64,000 nucleotides of DNA from Lentzea terrae (GCF_003265345.1 NZ_QFWW01000008.1:156290-220289); one strand, 5' to 3'. Positions 44,268 through 53,572 are shown, counted from the first letter of the stretch. Numbers and translations: made by a program. Notes: generated by a model from the letters alone, not told the origin.

Positions 44268-45293
44268 TCATCGGTGCTCACGGGCTTCCTCCGCCCTCGC
44301 TCGGCGGGCGCGCAGGGAACCGGGGTGCGCTTTGGCCGTGGGATCGCGTTTCGTCTTGACGAGGCTGGCCACCGTCACGATCAGCAGCACGACGGCGATC
44401 ACCGCGAGGCTGAGCAGCGTCGGGACCTCGGGGACGCGCTGGTCGAGGTCTTCGTGGGCCCAGTGCAGGATCAGCTTGACGCCGATGAAGGCGAGGATGA
44501 TCGCGAGTCCGGTGGACAGGTACACCAACCGGTCCAGCAGGCCCTGCACCAGGAAGAACAAGGCGCGCAGGCCGAGCAGGGCGAAGGCGTTGGCGGCGAA
44601 GACGACGTAGGGCTGCGCGGTGATGCCGAAGACCGCGGGAATGGAGTCGAGCGCGAACAGCAGGTCGATCGTGCCGATGGCGATGAGCACGATGAACAGT
44701 GGCGTCACCTTGCGGCGGTTGCCGGCGTGGGTGACGAGCTCGCCCTCGCTGTAGTTGTCCGTGACGGGCAGGACGCGGCGCGACGTCTTGACGACGACGT
44801 TGTCCTCGATGTCGGGATCTTCGTCGCGGTGCCGGTACAGCTGCACGGCCGTGTAGATCAGCAGCAGCCCGAAGAGCAGGAACACGAAGGAGAACAGCGA
44901 CAGCAGCGTGGCGCCGAGCGCGATGAAGATCGCGCGCATGACCAGTGCCAGCACGATGCCGAAGGTCAGCACCTTGTGCTGGTGTTCTTCCGGTACCGCG
45001 AAGGTGGTCATGATGATCACGAACACGAACAGGTTGTCGACCGACAGGCTCTTCTCGACCAGGTAGCCGACGAAGTACTCGGTGCCGGGCTGGGTGCCGT
45101 AGCGCAGCGTGAACCAGACCCCGAAGCCGGCCGCGATCGCGACGTAGAACACCGACCACGCGGCCGCCTCGCCGAAACCGACGCGGTGCGGGCGCGCGGC
45201 CGCCACCACCAGGTCCGCGACCAGCAGCACCACGACGAAGCCGACGGTCAACGCCCACGTCAACACGCTGATGTCGAGCTGCGCGGCACTCAA
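44268..45293 (-). CDS. TerC-family integral membrane protein (putative metal exporter)
   Basis: 341 aa from the TTG at 45293, the usual TerC length. An in-frame start at 45383 would add about 30 non-family residues, so the start is uncertain. Eight or nine helices carry the family motifs LSVDNLFVFVIIM and LLFALDSIPAVFGIT, whose acidic residues are thought to bind metal. TerC/Alx proteins export manganese or assist metallation of secreted enzymes. There is a charged cytoplasmic tail at the C-terminus. No recognisable yybP-ykoY riboswitch was seen upstream. Confidence 0.88.
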   Translation of the reverse strand: MSAAQLDISVLTWALTVGFVVVLLVADLVVAAARPHRVGFGEAAAWSVFYVAIAAGFGVWFTLRYGTQPGTEYFVGYLVEKSLSVDNLFVFVIIMTTFAVPEEHQHKVLTFGIVLALVMRAIFIALGATLLSLFSFVFLLFGLLLIYTAVQLYRHRDEDPDIEDNVVVKTSRRVLPVTDNYSEGELVTHAGNRRKVTPLFIVLIAIGTIDLLFALDSIPAVFGITAQPYVVFAANAFALLGLRALFFLVQGLLDRLVYLSTGLAIILAFIGVKLILHWAHEDLDQRVPEVPTLLSLAVIAVVLLIVTVASLVKTKRDPTAKAHPGSLRARRARAEEAREHR

Positions 45294-45481
45294 CGGACCG
45301 CCCGCCCGGAGAACGACCTTCGGGTGTCCCGTGCGGACATAGCAGCCTTTCCGTCGGCGATCAGGTGCCTCAGGTGTTCCCACAGCCCGTGGACATCAAC
45401 CTCGCGGGCAACCGATCAGAAATCCTCCGCCACGTCGTCAGTTCTGGCAGCCCCCTCACACCGGTGAAAGGATTGCCGACC

Positions 45482-46459
45482 ATGACCGACGCCAGACCGC
45501 TCGGCGCCGACGAGGCCGCCTTCATCGCGGTGGCCCGCTCAGGCAATGCGGCGCAGTTCGCGCTCATCACGGAGCGCCACCGGCGTGAGCTGCAGGTGCA
45601 CTGCTACCGGATGCTCGCGAACTACGAGGACGCCCAGGACATGACGCAGGAGACGTTCCTGCGAGCGTGGCACAAGCGGGAGTCGTTCAAGGGCCACGCG
45701 GCACTGCGGACCTGGCTGTACCGGATCGCGACGAACGTCTGCCTCGACTTCCTGGAGAAGCCCACCCCCGTGGCGTCCGAAGTGCTGCACCTGCAGCCGT
45801 ACCCCGACCGCATGCTCCCCGAGGACCCGCAGGAGTCGGTGGTGGCGCGGGAGACGATCGAGCTGGCGTTCATCGTCGCCATCCAGCACCTGCCGCCACG
45901 GCAGCGGGCGGTGTTCATCCTGCGCGACGTCCACGGCTGGCCGGCGTCGAAGGTCGCTGACGCCCTGGAGCTGACCGTCGCATCGGTGACCAGCGCGCTG
46001 CAGCGGGCGCGCGTGACGATGCGCGAGCAGCTGCCCGACCGTCGCCTCGACTGGCGGAGCCCCGCCACCCACGAGCTGTCGAGCGACGAGCGCGACGTGG
46101 TGAAGTCGTACATCGAGGCCCATGAGCGCAACGACCTCGCCGGGCTGACGTCCCTGCTGCGCGACGACCTGCGCTTCGCGATGCTGCCCGAGCTGGGCGC
46201 CGCGAACATGACGGCTCAGGAAGCGGTGGACGGCTGGGTCTCCGGTGGGCTCTTCCAACGCGGCCACGACGACTGGCGCGGTGTCGCCACGACGGTCAAC
46301 CGCATGCCTGCCGCCGCGCTGTACCTCCGCGCCCCCGACGACCAGGAGCACCGGCTGTTCGCCATCGCGGTCCTGCGCGTCGTCGACGGGAAGATCGCCG
46401 AGCTAACCGGGTTCGACGCCGGCGACAAACCGTGGCTGGCCCTGCCGCCGACCCTGTGA
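45482..46459 (+). CDS. SigG-like ECF sigma factor with C-terminal SnoaL-like domain
   Basis: 325 aa. Region 2 is at about 25-95 (YRMLANYEDAQDMTQETFLR; LRTWLYRIATNVCLDFL) and region 4 at about 140-195 (LPPRQRAVFILRDVHGWPAS; LTVASVTSALQRARVTMRE). An NTF2/SnoaL-like extension at 215-325 (VVKSYIEAHERNDLAGLTSL) is typical of SigG/SigJ-type ECF groups, in which the extension modulates activity instead of a separate anti-sigma factor. GAAAGGA lies upstream of the ATG. Convergent with a GNAT gene. Confidence 0.9.
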   Translation: MTDARPLGADEAAFIAVARSGNAAQFALITERHRRELQVHCYRMLANYEDAQDMTQETFLRAWHKRESFKGHAALRTWLYRIATNVCLDFLEKPTPVASEVLHLQPYPDRMLPEDPQESVVARETIELAFIVAIQHLPPRQRAVFILRDVHGWPASKVADALELTVASVTSALQRARVTMREQLPDRRLDWRSPATHELSSDERDVVKSYIEAHERNDLAGLTSLLRDDLRFAMLPELGAANMTAQEAVDGWVSGGLFQRGHDDWRGVATTVNRMPAAALYLRAPDDQEHRLFAIAVLRVVDGKIAELTGFDAGDKPWLALPPTL

Positions 46460-46504
46460 ACCGGCCGCTTCGCGTGGTCTTCGTTGCCTGCGTTCACAGT
46501 AATT

Positions 46505-47092
46505 TCAGTGCAGGTTGAACTCAAGCGTTCCGGCTGAGGGCCGCCACTCGCGCCTGATCAGCCCGTACACCCACGAATCCGATACGTCGCCGTTCACGAC
46601 GCAGTCTTCCCGCAACGTCCCTTCACGTACGAACCCGAGCTTCTCCAGCACGCGGGCAGATGCCGCGTTGCGCGTGTCGGCCTCGGCCTGGACGCGGTTC
46701 AGGTCCAGCGCGTCATACGCCCACCGCAGCACGGCGCCTGCGGCCTCCGTCGCATAGCCGTGGCCCCACGCCGCGTCGTCGAGGACGTAACCCAGCGATG
46801 CGCTGCGGTAGTCCGGGTTCCAGCTGGTCAGACCGCACCAGCCGATGAACGTTCCGTCGGTCGCACGGTCGATGGCCAGCCGCGCCCCGGTGCCCTCGTC
46901 CGCCATCTGCCGGCACGCCGCGATGAAGCGCTCGGCGCGTGCACGTTCGCTCCAGGGCGGCGAGTCCCAGTAGCGCAGCACGTGGGCGTTGCTGTGCAGG
47001 GCGAAGAGAGCGTCCCCGTCCGCGTCGGTGAAGGGACGCAAGCGAAGGCGGGTGGTGTGCAGCGTCGGGGTGGGCAGCGGCACGGGCGTCAT
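46505..47092 (-). CDS. GNAT acetyltransferase, RimJ/RimL type
   Basis: 195 aa. TTRLRLRPFTDADGDALFAL at the N-terminus, acetyl-CoA-binding region GHGYATEAAGAVLRWAYDAL, and the conserved RVLEKLGFVREGTLREDCV near the C-terminus define the RimJ-type family, which acetylates ribosomal-protein N-termini or small molecules. GGAGAG precedes the ATG. No partner gene is adjacent. Confidence 0.9.
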   Translation of the reverse strand: MTPVPLPTPTLHTTRLRLRPFTDADGDALFALHSNAHVLRYWDSPPWSERARAERFIAACRQMADEGTGARLAIDRATDGTFIGWCGLTSWNPDYRSASLGYVLDDAAWGHGYATEAAGAVLRWAYDALDLNRVQAEADTRNAASARVLEKLGFVREGTLREDCVVNGDVSDSWVYGLIRREWRPSAGTLEFNLH

Positions 47093-47259
47093 GTTCTCTC
47101 CGGTGATCGGTGGCCGATCAACCTGGCACGCCGCACCAACGACTCACAACGGGTTTTCCCGGCTGACCGTGTTCACTCATCGGCACGAGCGGACACGGTG
47201 CGATCGGCGTGGGGCTCGTGGCAGCCGCAGTGGTGCCGTAGACGGCCTTGGCGCACTCG

Positions 47260-47610
47260 TCACAAAGCAGCAGCTTCGATGACGGCGAGCGCGTCTCGGT
47301 TCAACTGGGCCGACTCGTCGTCGTGGAGTGCTTCGCACACGGCAATGCTCTTGCGGGCTTCATCGGCTGCGAACCGCCATTGAGCGCGGGTCAATCGGAT
47401 GGCGATGATCTGGTTCATGGGCGGCCAATCCCCGTTCACCCACGGAACCTGGTCCCAGCCCGCCTGCCGGATGGTCTGCCCGATGTGCATGACCTGTTCG
47501 TCACCGTTCTGAGCGGCAAGAGCCACGACGTTGTCGACGCCGGCGTCGATGCCCGCCCAGATTCGTGCGGACATCTGCAGCGTCACCGGTTCGTCCAGGA
47601 GACCGTCCAT
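47260..47610 (-). CDS. Conserved hypothetical protein
   Basis: 116 aa, family not recognised. It is mostly helical, with a conserved-looking segment IIAIRLTRAQWRFAADEARK and a closing NRDALAVIEAAAL. No signal peptide or membrane helix. The ATG at 47610 has AAGGA eight bases upstream; an in-frame ATG at 47619 does not. Confidence 0.6.
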   Translation of the reverse strand: MDGLLDEPVTLQMSARIWAGIDAGVDNVVALAAQNGDEQVMHIGQTIRQAGWDQVPWVNGDWPPMNQIIAIRLTRAQWRFAADEARKSIAVCEALHDDESAQLNRDALAVIEAAAL

Positions 47611-47635
47611 GGACGGCATCCTTCAGCGGAGCCGA

Positions 47636-47914
47636 TCAGCGTTCAAGATCTGCGGACTTGCTGGACACACGCGGACGCGGCAGGAAGCCGCTGATCGCGC
47701 TGTTAGGGCAAGTGGGCCCGTCCGCATCGTTGTGCCACATGCCGTCCCGGCCGGCCCACGACGCGCCGGCGACGACGTAGCCATTGCCGACGCGGGTGTC
47801 GTTGCTGTCGTGCAACGAGATCGCCGTCCCGCTCGCGTTCGGCGTCGCCCAACCCTCGACGACATCGGCAGTCGCTGCGTGCCGCGTGGAGAGCGAACAC
47901 GGCGCTCCGGCCAC
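47636..47914 (-). pseudogene. Orphan open frame, possibly a gene remnant
   Basis: 92-codon frame in the 356-base stretch between the hypothetical gene and the SNF2 gene. Residues 15-70 (SLHDSNDTRVGNGYVVAGAS; GMWHNDADGPTC) look like real protein with non-shadow composition. The ends do not, and no ribosome-binding site or signal peptide is seen. I read it as a truncated remnant of an unidentified gene; it could also be a genuine small gene. Confidence 0.35.
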
Positions 47915-47966
47915 CGACGACCCGCCTGGTTTCGGTACTCTCGGGCCGCCTCACGAAAGGACACGG

Positions 47967-50111
47967 GTGGACGACTCGTCGAAGGTCGGCAGGCATGCCC
48001 GCGCGGTGCTGGCCGCCGCGAAGGCGTTCCGCGCCGAGGCAGCGGGGGTGCGCGCGGAACCGGAACGGCTGCTCGCGCTCGCCGCCGCGCAGTACCAGGC
48101 GGTCCGGGACGCGCTGGTGGCCGACCAGCTCCGCGCCATGCCGGTGGACAAGCTCCGGGACAAGAAGGCGAACCTGCGGCTGAGCAAGCTGAAGGCCGCC
48201 GGGTATCGGACTGTCGCCGATGTCGCCGAGGCGCGCGCGGAACAGCTCGACGGCGTGCCCGGCGTCGGCAGGCAGTCCGCCGAGCAGATCGTGCGGGTCG
48301 CCCGCGCCTTCGTCGACGGTGTCGCGCGCGAAACGACTGTCCGGCTGAACCCCGACCGCGCTGACCGCGACCAGACCGCGCTGTTGCAGCTGATGTCCAA
48401 GCTGCGCAGGGCGAACCAGCTCGTCGGTCCGCTGCACGAGCCGCTCGGCGACGTGCTGGGCAGGGTCGACGCCGACGTGCGCGCCGCGTCCCGGGCCTGG
48501 AGCCGGGTGCGGATGTTCTTCTCGTTGCGGAAGAACCGGCAGGCCGCGATCGATGCGCTTGGTCGGCTCGAGGCGTTGCTGGCCAGTCGCGACGTGGCGG
48601 CGTTGCGCGCGGTGGGCACACAGCTGCGCGTGCCGGACCTGGATCATCGCGCGCTGTGGCGTGACTACGAGCTCGACGCGGCCGCCTACAACACGCTCCT
48701 CGCCGACCTCGCCGGTGCGGACGCGTTGCCGGATCGCAGTGCCGCCAAGGGTTTCGTGCCGGCCGACATCGAGCACGAGGTCGACGCGACCACACTGGAC
48801 ACCAGCCTGCTGAAGGTGTCGCTGCGCGGCTATCAGGTGTTCGGGGCCAAGTTCGCGCTGGCACGCAAACGCGTCATCATCGGCGACGAGATGGGACTGG
48901 GCAAGACGATCGAGGCCATCGCGGTGATGGCCAGTCTCGCCGCCGGTGGGCGGCGCGGGTTCCTGGTGGTGTGCCCGGCTAGCGTCGTCGTCAACTGGGT
49001 CAACGAGATCGCCAGGCACAGCGACCTCGTGCCGCACCGGATGCACGGCGCGGGCCGTGACGGCGCGGTCGGCGAGTGGCTGGCGCAGGGCGGCGTCGGC
49101 GTGACGACGTTCGGCACGTTGCCGAAACTGGTGCTGCCCAAGAGGTTCCGCCCGGCGCTGGTCGTGGTCGACGAGGCGCACTACGTGAAGAACCCGGACA
49201 CGCAGCGCTCGCAGGCGGTCAACACGATCGTGCAACGCGCGGAGCGGGCCGTGCTCCTCACCGGCACGCCGATGGAGAACCGCGTCGAGGAGTTCCGCAA
49301 CCTGGTCGGCTACCTCCAGCCGAACGTCGCGGCCCGCACGGGCGCCATCGACGCCGTGGTGGGAGCGAAGGCTTTCCGCCGCGTTGTCGCGCCGGTGTAC
49401 CTGCGGCGCAACCAGGAGGACGTGCTGGGGGAGCTGCCGGAGCTGCTGGAGATGGAGGACTGGGTCGAGTTCGGCAAGCAGGACCGGCGTGCGTACCTCG
49501 ACGCGGTGCGCAAGGGGAACCTGATGGCGATGCGCCGCGCTGCCTACGCGCCGGGCACGCCCCGCGGCTCGGCGAAGCTGGAGCGGCTGCTGGAGATCAT
49601 CGACGAGTCGCGGGACAACGGCTGGAAGGTCGTGGTGTTCTCGTACTTCCACGACGTGCTGGACACGGTCGCGAACCACGTCGAAGTCTTCGGTCCCCTG
49701 ACCGGCGCGACGTCGGCGCAGAGCCGTCAGCAAATGGTGGACGCGTTCACGGCGTGCGAGGACCACGCGGTGCTGCTGGCCCAGATCGAGGCGGGCGGCG
49801 TGGGCCTCAACATCCAGGCCGCGTCCGTGGTGATCATCGCCGAGCCCCAGTGGAAGCCGAGCACGGAGGACCAGGCGATCGCCCGTTGTCACCGGATGGG
49901 CCAGGTCCGCAAGGTCCACGTGCACCGGTTGCTGGTCAAGGACAGCGTGGACGCACGGGTGCAGGAGATCCGCGACCACAAGACCCTGCTGTTCGATCAC
50001 TACGCGCGCGAGAGCGACACGAAGCACTCACACGCGAGCGCATTGGATTCAGCGGTGTCGGTGGAACAGCGAGTGGTGCAGGCCGAGCAGCAACGCCTCG
50101 GTCTGTCATGA
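47967..50111 (+). CDS. SNF2-family DEAD/DEAH-box helicase/ATPase with N-terminal HhH
   Basis: 714 aa. The N-terminal region (about 60-110) contains a helix-hairpin-helix DNA-binding segment (EQLDGVPGVGRQSAEQIVRV). The ATPase core has Walker A GDEMGLGKTIEAIAV, DEAH box VVVDEAHYVKNPDT and motif III LTGTPMENRVEEF. The C-lobe ends with GVGLNIQAASVVIIAEPQWK and AIARCHRMGQ. SNF2 enzymes translocate on double-stranded DNA to remodel protein-DNA complexes. The GTG at 47967 follows GAAAGGA. It stands alone on its strand with no restriction or defence genes adjacent, so a repair or chromatin role is as likely as defence. Confidence 0.9.
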   Translation: MDDSSKVGRHARAVLAAAKAFRAEAAGVRAEPERLLALAAAQYQAVRDALVADQLRAMPVDKLRDKKANLRLSKLKAAGYRTVADVAEARAEQLDGVPGVGRQSAEQIVRVARAFVDGVARETTVRLNPDRADRDQTALLQLMSKLRRANQLVGPLHEPLGDVLGRVDADVRAASRAWSRVRMFFSLRKNRQAAIDALGRLEALLASRDVAALRAVGTQLRVPDLDHRALWRDYELDAAAYNTLLADLAGADALPDRSAAKGFVPADIEHEVDATTLDTSLLKVSLRGYQVFGAKFALARKRVIIGDEMGLGKTIEAIAVMASLAAGGRRGFLVVCPASVVVNWVNEIARHSDLVPHRMHGAGRDGAVGEWLAQGGVGVTTFGTLPKLVLPKRFRPALVVVDEAHYVKNPDTQRSQAVNTIVQRAERAVLLTGTPMENRVEEFRNLVGYLQPNVAARTGAIDAVVGAKAFRRVVAPVYLRRNQEDVLGELPELLEMEDWVEFGKQDRRAYLDAVRKGNLMAMRRAAYAPGTPRGSAKLERLLEIIDESRDNGWKVVVFSYFHDVLDTVANHVEVFGPLTGATSAQSRQQMVDAFTACEDHAVLLAQIEAGGVGLNIQAASVVIIAEPQWKPSTEDQAIARCHRMGQVRKVHVHRLLVKDSVDARVQEIRDHKTLLFDHYARESDTKHSHASALDSAVSVEQRVVQAEQQRLGLS

Positions 50112-50183
50112 TGCCCGCTGACCTCGGCGGACGCACCGGTTATCACGTTCGGTAGCAACACGGTCACCAGCAGAGATGTGACC

Positions 50184-50216
50184 ATGAACACTGGGTTGGG
50201 AGGTCGCCGTGTTCAT
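50184..50216. promoter_or_regulatory. Inverted repeat upstream of the secreted M15-like gene
   Basis: Perfect 8-bp arms ATGAACAC (50184-50191) and GTGTTCAT (50209-50216) separated by 17 bases, in the 163-base promoter region before 50275. It is a possible operator or 5'-UTR hairpin. Confidence 0.35.
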
Positions 50217-50274
50217 TTCGTAACATGGCCCGCCGTGTGAGCATGCCCCTGTCCCCGACGCAAGGTGTTCCCGA

Positions 50275-50931
50275 ATGCCGGGCCGACATAATACGAATAC
50301 GAAGCAGTTACCCAGCCGGATGCTGCCCATCGCCGTCGCCGTCACCCTCGGCGCGGGCCTGGCCGCGACCTACTGGGTGGTCGGCGGTTCCGGCCAGCAG
50401 ATCGACCCCACCGGCGCGGCCGCCAACCTGGCCGCCACGTCTGCCAGTCAAGTCACGACCTCGACCAGCGCGCCGTCCTCCTCATCGCCTCCGGTGACCA
50501 CCACACCGCCTCCGGTGACCACGACCCCCGAGACCACCACGCCGCCCCCGCCGCCCCCGCCTCCTCCGCCGCCGCCCTGCCCGACCACCCTGGACGGCGT
50601 CAAACCACACGTGGCCCAGGTGGGTCACCACGTCTCGGGCAAGTTCGGCGTGGACGACATCGGCGGCGCCGCCGGCCGCGCCGGCTCTGGTGACCATCCC
50701 CTCGGCCTGGCGCTCGACTTCATGGTCGACACCGCCACCGGCAACGCCCTGGCCGACTACGTGCTGGCCAACCGCCGGGCCTTCGGCGTGAGCTACGTGA
50801 TCTGGCGCCAGCGCTACAACGACGGCAGCGGCTGGAAGCCGATGGAGGATCGCGGTAGTCCCACCGCCAACCACATGGACCACGTGCACGTGTCGTTCCA
50901 GGCGAACGCGACCGTCAAGGTGACCTGCTGA
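50275..50931 (+). CDS. Secreted protein with Pro-rich linker and ARB-07466/M15-like C-terminal domain
   Basis: 218 aa. A membrane helix or signal at about 16-38 (LPIAVAVTLGAGLAATYWVV) is followed by a Ser/Thr/Pro linker with a run of twelve prolines (about 89-100). The C-terminal domain (105-218) has GDHPLGLALDFMVD and NHMDHVHVSF, a His/Asp...HxxH pattern similar to D,D-carboxypeptidase (M15/VanY) folds and typical of the ARB-07466-like domain of actinobacteria. A cell-wall role is inferred; enzymatic activity is unproven. Confidence 0.78.
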   Translation: MPGRHNTNTKQLPSRMLPIAVAVTLGAGLAATYWVVGGSGQQIDPTGAAANLAATSASQVTTSTSAPSSSSPPVTTTPPPVTTTPETTTPPPPPPPPPPPPCPTTLDGVKPHVAQVGHHVSGKFGVDDIGGAAGRAGSGDHPLGLALDFMVDTATGNALADYVLANRRAFGVSYVIWRQRYNDGSGWKPMEDRGSPTANHMDHVHVSFQANATVKVTC

Positions 50932-50973
50932 TCTCTTCCAGCGGCCACCGCGGCTGAGGCGCGGGTGCTCCTC

Positions 50974-51768
50974 TCACCCGAGACCGGCGAAGAGGTCGGT
51001 CTCCGGAACAGGTGATCCCGTGGTGTCCCGCGCCCGGATGAAGTCCTCGACCCCGAACGCCTCGGCGAACTCGGCCGGTGGCAGCCTGCCCGCGATCGAC
51101 GAGGAGAGCTGGGAGGCGTGGCAGTGCAGGGCGGCGCGCTTGCGGTCGACGACCGCGCGGGTGTCGATGGTCGTGGTGATGCGCCGGTCGACGTCGTCGA
51201 GGCCGGTGGGCACGTTCCGGTGGACTCCGACCGAGGCGGCCACTCGGATGACGCGTTCCCAGTACGTCCGGCCGTGCGCCTTGAAGTAGAGCTTGGCCGC
51301 CACCCCGGACTCCTCGAACGCCGCTACCGCGACTCGTGCGGCGTGCAGGTGGTCGCGGTGCTGCGCGGTGTTCTCGGCGTCGTAGGTCACGACGACCTGC
51401 GGCTCGTAGTGCTCGATCAGCCTCGCCACCCGGTCGGCGGCCGTGGACACCGGCACGTCGACGAAGGCGCCGCGCGGTTTCTCCCACGCCGCGATGCCCG
51501 AGTCGTGGTAGCCGAGCAGTTCGACGTCGGTCACCCCGAGGACGCGGCACGCCGCTTGCAGCTCGCCGAGCCGGTGCGACGCGACCCGTGCGGGATCATG
51601 CGCGGGGGTGAACGGTTCGGCGCCGCCCGGTGCGTCGCCGAGCTCGCCGTTCGTGCAGGTCACGAGCACGATTCTGGTGCCGAGCGAGGCGTAGTGGGCC
51701 AGGATGCCGCCGGTGGACGTCGACTCGTCGTCGGGATGGGCGTGCACCGCGAGCAGCGTTCGGGTCAT
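50974..51768 (-). CDS. PIG-L-family GlcNAc-type N-deacetylase
   Basis: 264 aa. The zinc-site motif AVHAHPDDESTSTGGILAHY near the N-terminus and the second site AENTAQHRDHLHAARVAV are characteristic of the LmbE/PIG-L family. The same family contains MshB, which makes mycothiol's glucosaminyl-inositol. The sequence FRxS-type MshB features are not obvious, so a general sugar or amide deacetylase is the safer call. It is divergent from an SDR gene at 51843. Confidence 0.88.
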   Translation of the reverse strand: MTRTLLAVHAHPDDESTSTGGILAHYASLGTRIVLVTCTNGELGDAPGGAEPFTPAHDPARVASHRLGELQAACRVLGVTDVELLGYHDSGIAAWEKPRGAFVDVPVSTAADRVARLIEHYEPQVVVTYDAENTAQHRDHLHAARVAVAAFEESGVAAKLYFKAHGRTYWERVIRVAASVGVHRNVPTGLDDVDRRITTTIDTRAVVDRKRAALHCHASQLSSSIAGRLPPAEFAEAFGVEDFIRARDTTGSPVPETDLFAGLG

Positions 51769-51842
51769 GGTGTCCAGTCTCGGGCCAGGTCAGGGCAGTG
51801 ACATGATCATCCCGGCACGCTCGCAGCCTGGGAGGTATGACC

Positions 51843-52631
51843 GTGGTGGAACGACGGGTCGCATTGGTCACCGGCGGAGCGTCCGGCATCGGTGCCGCGA
51901 CGTGCGTGGCGCTGCACGAGGACGGGTTCGACGTCGCGGTGCTGGACCGCGACGGGCGCGGTGCCGAAACCACGGCGAAGCGTTGTGCCGAAGGGCTGGC
52001 GCTCACCGCGGACCTCCGCGACGAGCGGGCCGTGCACCAGGCCGTCGCGGACGTGATCGCGTGGCGTGGGCGGCTCGACGTCGTGGTCAACGCCGCCGGA
52101 GTGCTCCACCGGACCGGTTTGGCCGACACCGACGCCGAGACCTGGGCGAGGGTGCTCGACATCAATCTCACCGGCGCCTTCCGGGTGTGCCAGGCAGCGC
52201 TTCCCCATCTGCTCGACGGTGCGGCGGACGGGACCAAGCGGATCATCAACATCGGCTCGTGCGCCGGGGAGATCGGCTACGCCTATCCCGCGTACACCGC
52301 CTCGAAAGGCGGGATCATCGCACTGACCCGGCAACTCGCCGCGGAGCTCGCGCCGCACCGGATCACCGTCAACGTCGTCAACCCCGGCTTCATCCGCACC
52401 CCGATCAACGACGACGCCTTCACCGATCCGGCGCAGGCGCGCCGCGTCGCCGAGCGCATCCCGTTGGGCCGCATGGGACATCCCGAGGAGGTGGCCGCCG
52501 CCGTCCGTTTCCTCGCCACGCCGGCGGCCGCGTACATCACCGCCGAGACGATCCGGGTCGACGGCGGCCAGACCGCGATCGGCGCGGTCGGATCCCCGAA
52601 GCAGACCGGGGGCGGCTCAGCCGCTGACTGA
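51843..52631 (+). CDS. Short-chain dehydrogenase/reductase
   Basis: 262 aa. Cofactor motif VTGGASGIGAATCVAL, NNAG-equivalent VVNAAGVLHR, catalytic Ser in NIGSCAGEIG and the YxxxK in YTASKGG. The C-terminal LGRMGHPEEVAAAVRFL completes the classical SDR fold. GGAGG at 51831-51835 is correctly spaced for the GTG at 51843; the ATG at 51837 is too close to it. The last 15 bases overlap the convergent GH12 cellulase gene, and both stops are intact. Substrate unknown. Confidence 0.87.
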   Translation: MVERRVALVTGGASGIGAATCVALHEDGFDVAVLDRDGRGAETTAKRCAEGLALTADLRDERAVHQAVADVIAWRGRLDVVVNAAGVLHRTGLADTDAETWARVLDINLTGAFRVCQAALPHLLDGAADGTKRIINIGSCAGEIGYAYPAYTASKGGIIALTRQLAAELAPHRITVNVVNPGFIRTPINDDAFTDPAQARRVAERIPLGRMGHPEEVAAAVRFLATPAAAYITAETIRVDGGQTAIGAVGSPKQTGGGSAAD

Positions 52632-53366
52632 GGCCGAGAAGTTGTTGACGGCCAGGCCGACGCCGCCGTTCCACGGTTCGAACCCGGCTTGGATGCTGGT
52701 CAGGTACCAGGAGTTCGTGATCGCTCCGCGGGCGCGCACGTCGTTGATGAAGTCGAGCACGTTGAACGACCACGAGGTGATCGCCGACGGCGCGACGTAG
52801 GAGATGACGTTGTTGGAACCGTTGCTGCCGCGCCACACCTGCCAGCTGCGCCCGCCGATGTTGGTCGTTCCGACCGCGCTGCCGATGGGCTGGATCGGGC
52901 CCTGGCGCTGGAACCAGATCATGATCTCCATCTGGTTCACGCCGTTGGTCTTCGGCGTCGGATCGAGCCAGATGTCGTACGAGGCGTTGTAGGTGCCGCC
53001 GGCGAACCGGTAGTTGATCGACGACGTGGCGCTGCGGATCCGGCTGACCTGCATCGGCAGCGTGGAGCCGGGGGAGCAGTTGGTGTAGTGGCAACCGAGG
53101 AACACCGACGGGTACGACACCGGCGCCCCGTTGGTCGGGGCCGAACCCTGCTGAGTGGTGATCTGGAAGCCGGACGACGTGACGTTGATGCACTGCTGCG
53201 CCGAGGTGCCCCACCGGTTGTTCTGAACCACGTAACGGCCCTGGATGGTGGTCGAGCCGTATTGGTCGCAGATGGTCACATCGGCCTGAGCCGGACTCGC
53301 TGTCGTGACCAACGTGCTCGCGAAGAGCAAGCCGGCAGCAGCGACGGCACGGACGGTCCTTCGCAT
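52617..53366 (-). CDS. Secreted GH12 endoglucanase
   Basis: 249 aa. Signal peptide about 1-28 (cleavage near AQA). The rest is a single jelly-roll GH12 domain with the nucleophile Glu in NQMEIMIWFQRQGPIQPIG and the acid/base Glu in IQAGFEPWNGGVGL. There is no carbohydrate-binding module. It should cut beta-1,4-glucan. GGAGGAG precedes the ATG, and a perfect CebR-type operator lies 22 bases upstream, matching that of the GH5 cellulase at 23888; co-induction by cellobiose is inferred. The 3' end overlaps the convergent SDR gene by 15 bases. Confidence 0.95.
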   Translation of the reverse strand: MRRTVRAVAAAGLLFASTLVTTASPAQADVTICDQYGSTTIQGRYVVQNNRWGTSAQQCINVTSSGFQITTQQGSAPTNGAPVSYPSVFLGCHYTNCSPGSTLPMQVSRIRSATSSINYRFAGGTYNASYDIWLDPTPKTNGVNQMEIMIWFQRQGPIQPIGSAVGTTNIGGRSWQVWRGSNGSNNVISYVAPSAITSWSFNVLDFINDVRARGAITNSWYLTSIQAGFEPWNGGVGLAVNNFSASVSG

Positions 53367-53387
53367 GATGACTCCTCCAGCAGACTA

Positions 53388-53401
53388 TGGGAGCGCTCCC
53401 A
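53388..53401. promoter_or_regulatory. CebR-type operator
   Basis: Perfect TGGGAGCGCTCCCA palindrome 22 bases upstream of the GH12 start codon, close enough to the start to block initiation. It is identical to the core of the site at 23805. Confidence 0.9.
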
Positions 53402-53572
53402 GAGTATCGCCGTGTCAACTGCAGGGCAGATTTGTCGAACGAGTTCGCGGACGTTCCAGGAGCAGAAGAAAATGGCCATTCCGGCGTCCGCCAAGGCTTT
53501 CCCGTCTTTCTTCGGACATGGCGCGGACCGTCGAACGTCAGGTCGATTCGACGGCGGAAATCCGCGTCGACG

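Noticed and set aside
45294-45481. Possible yybP-ykoY manganese riboswitch upstream of TerC
   Set aside because: A small hairpin around TGTCCGCACGGGACA is present, but the conserved riboswitch sequence elements are not.
47703-50027. 774-codon frame antisense to the SNF2 gene
   Set aside because: Shadow of the helicase frame; no start signal and no domain.
47967-50111. SNF2 helicase as part of a DISARM- or phage-defence-like island
   Set aside because: No methylase, nuclease or other defence gene is adjacent; the neighbours are unrelated housekeeping-type genes.
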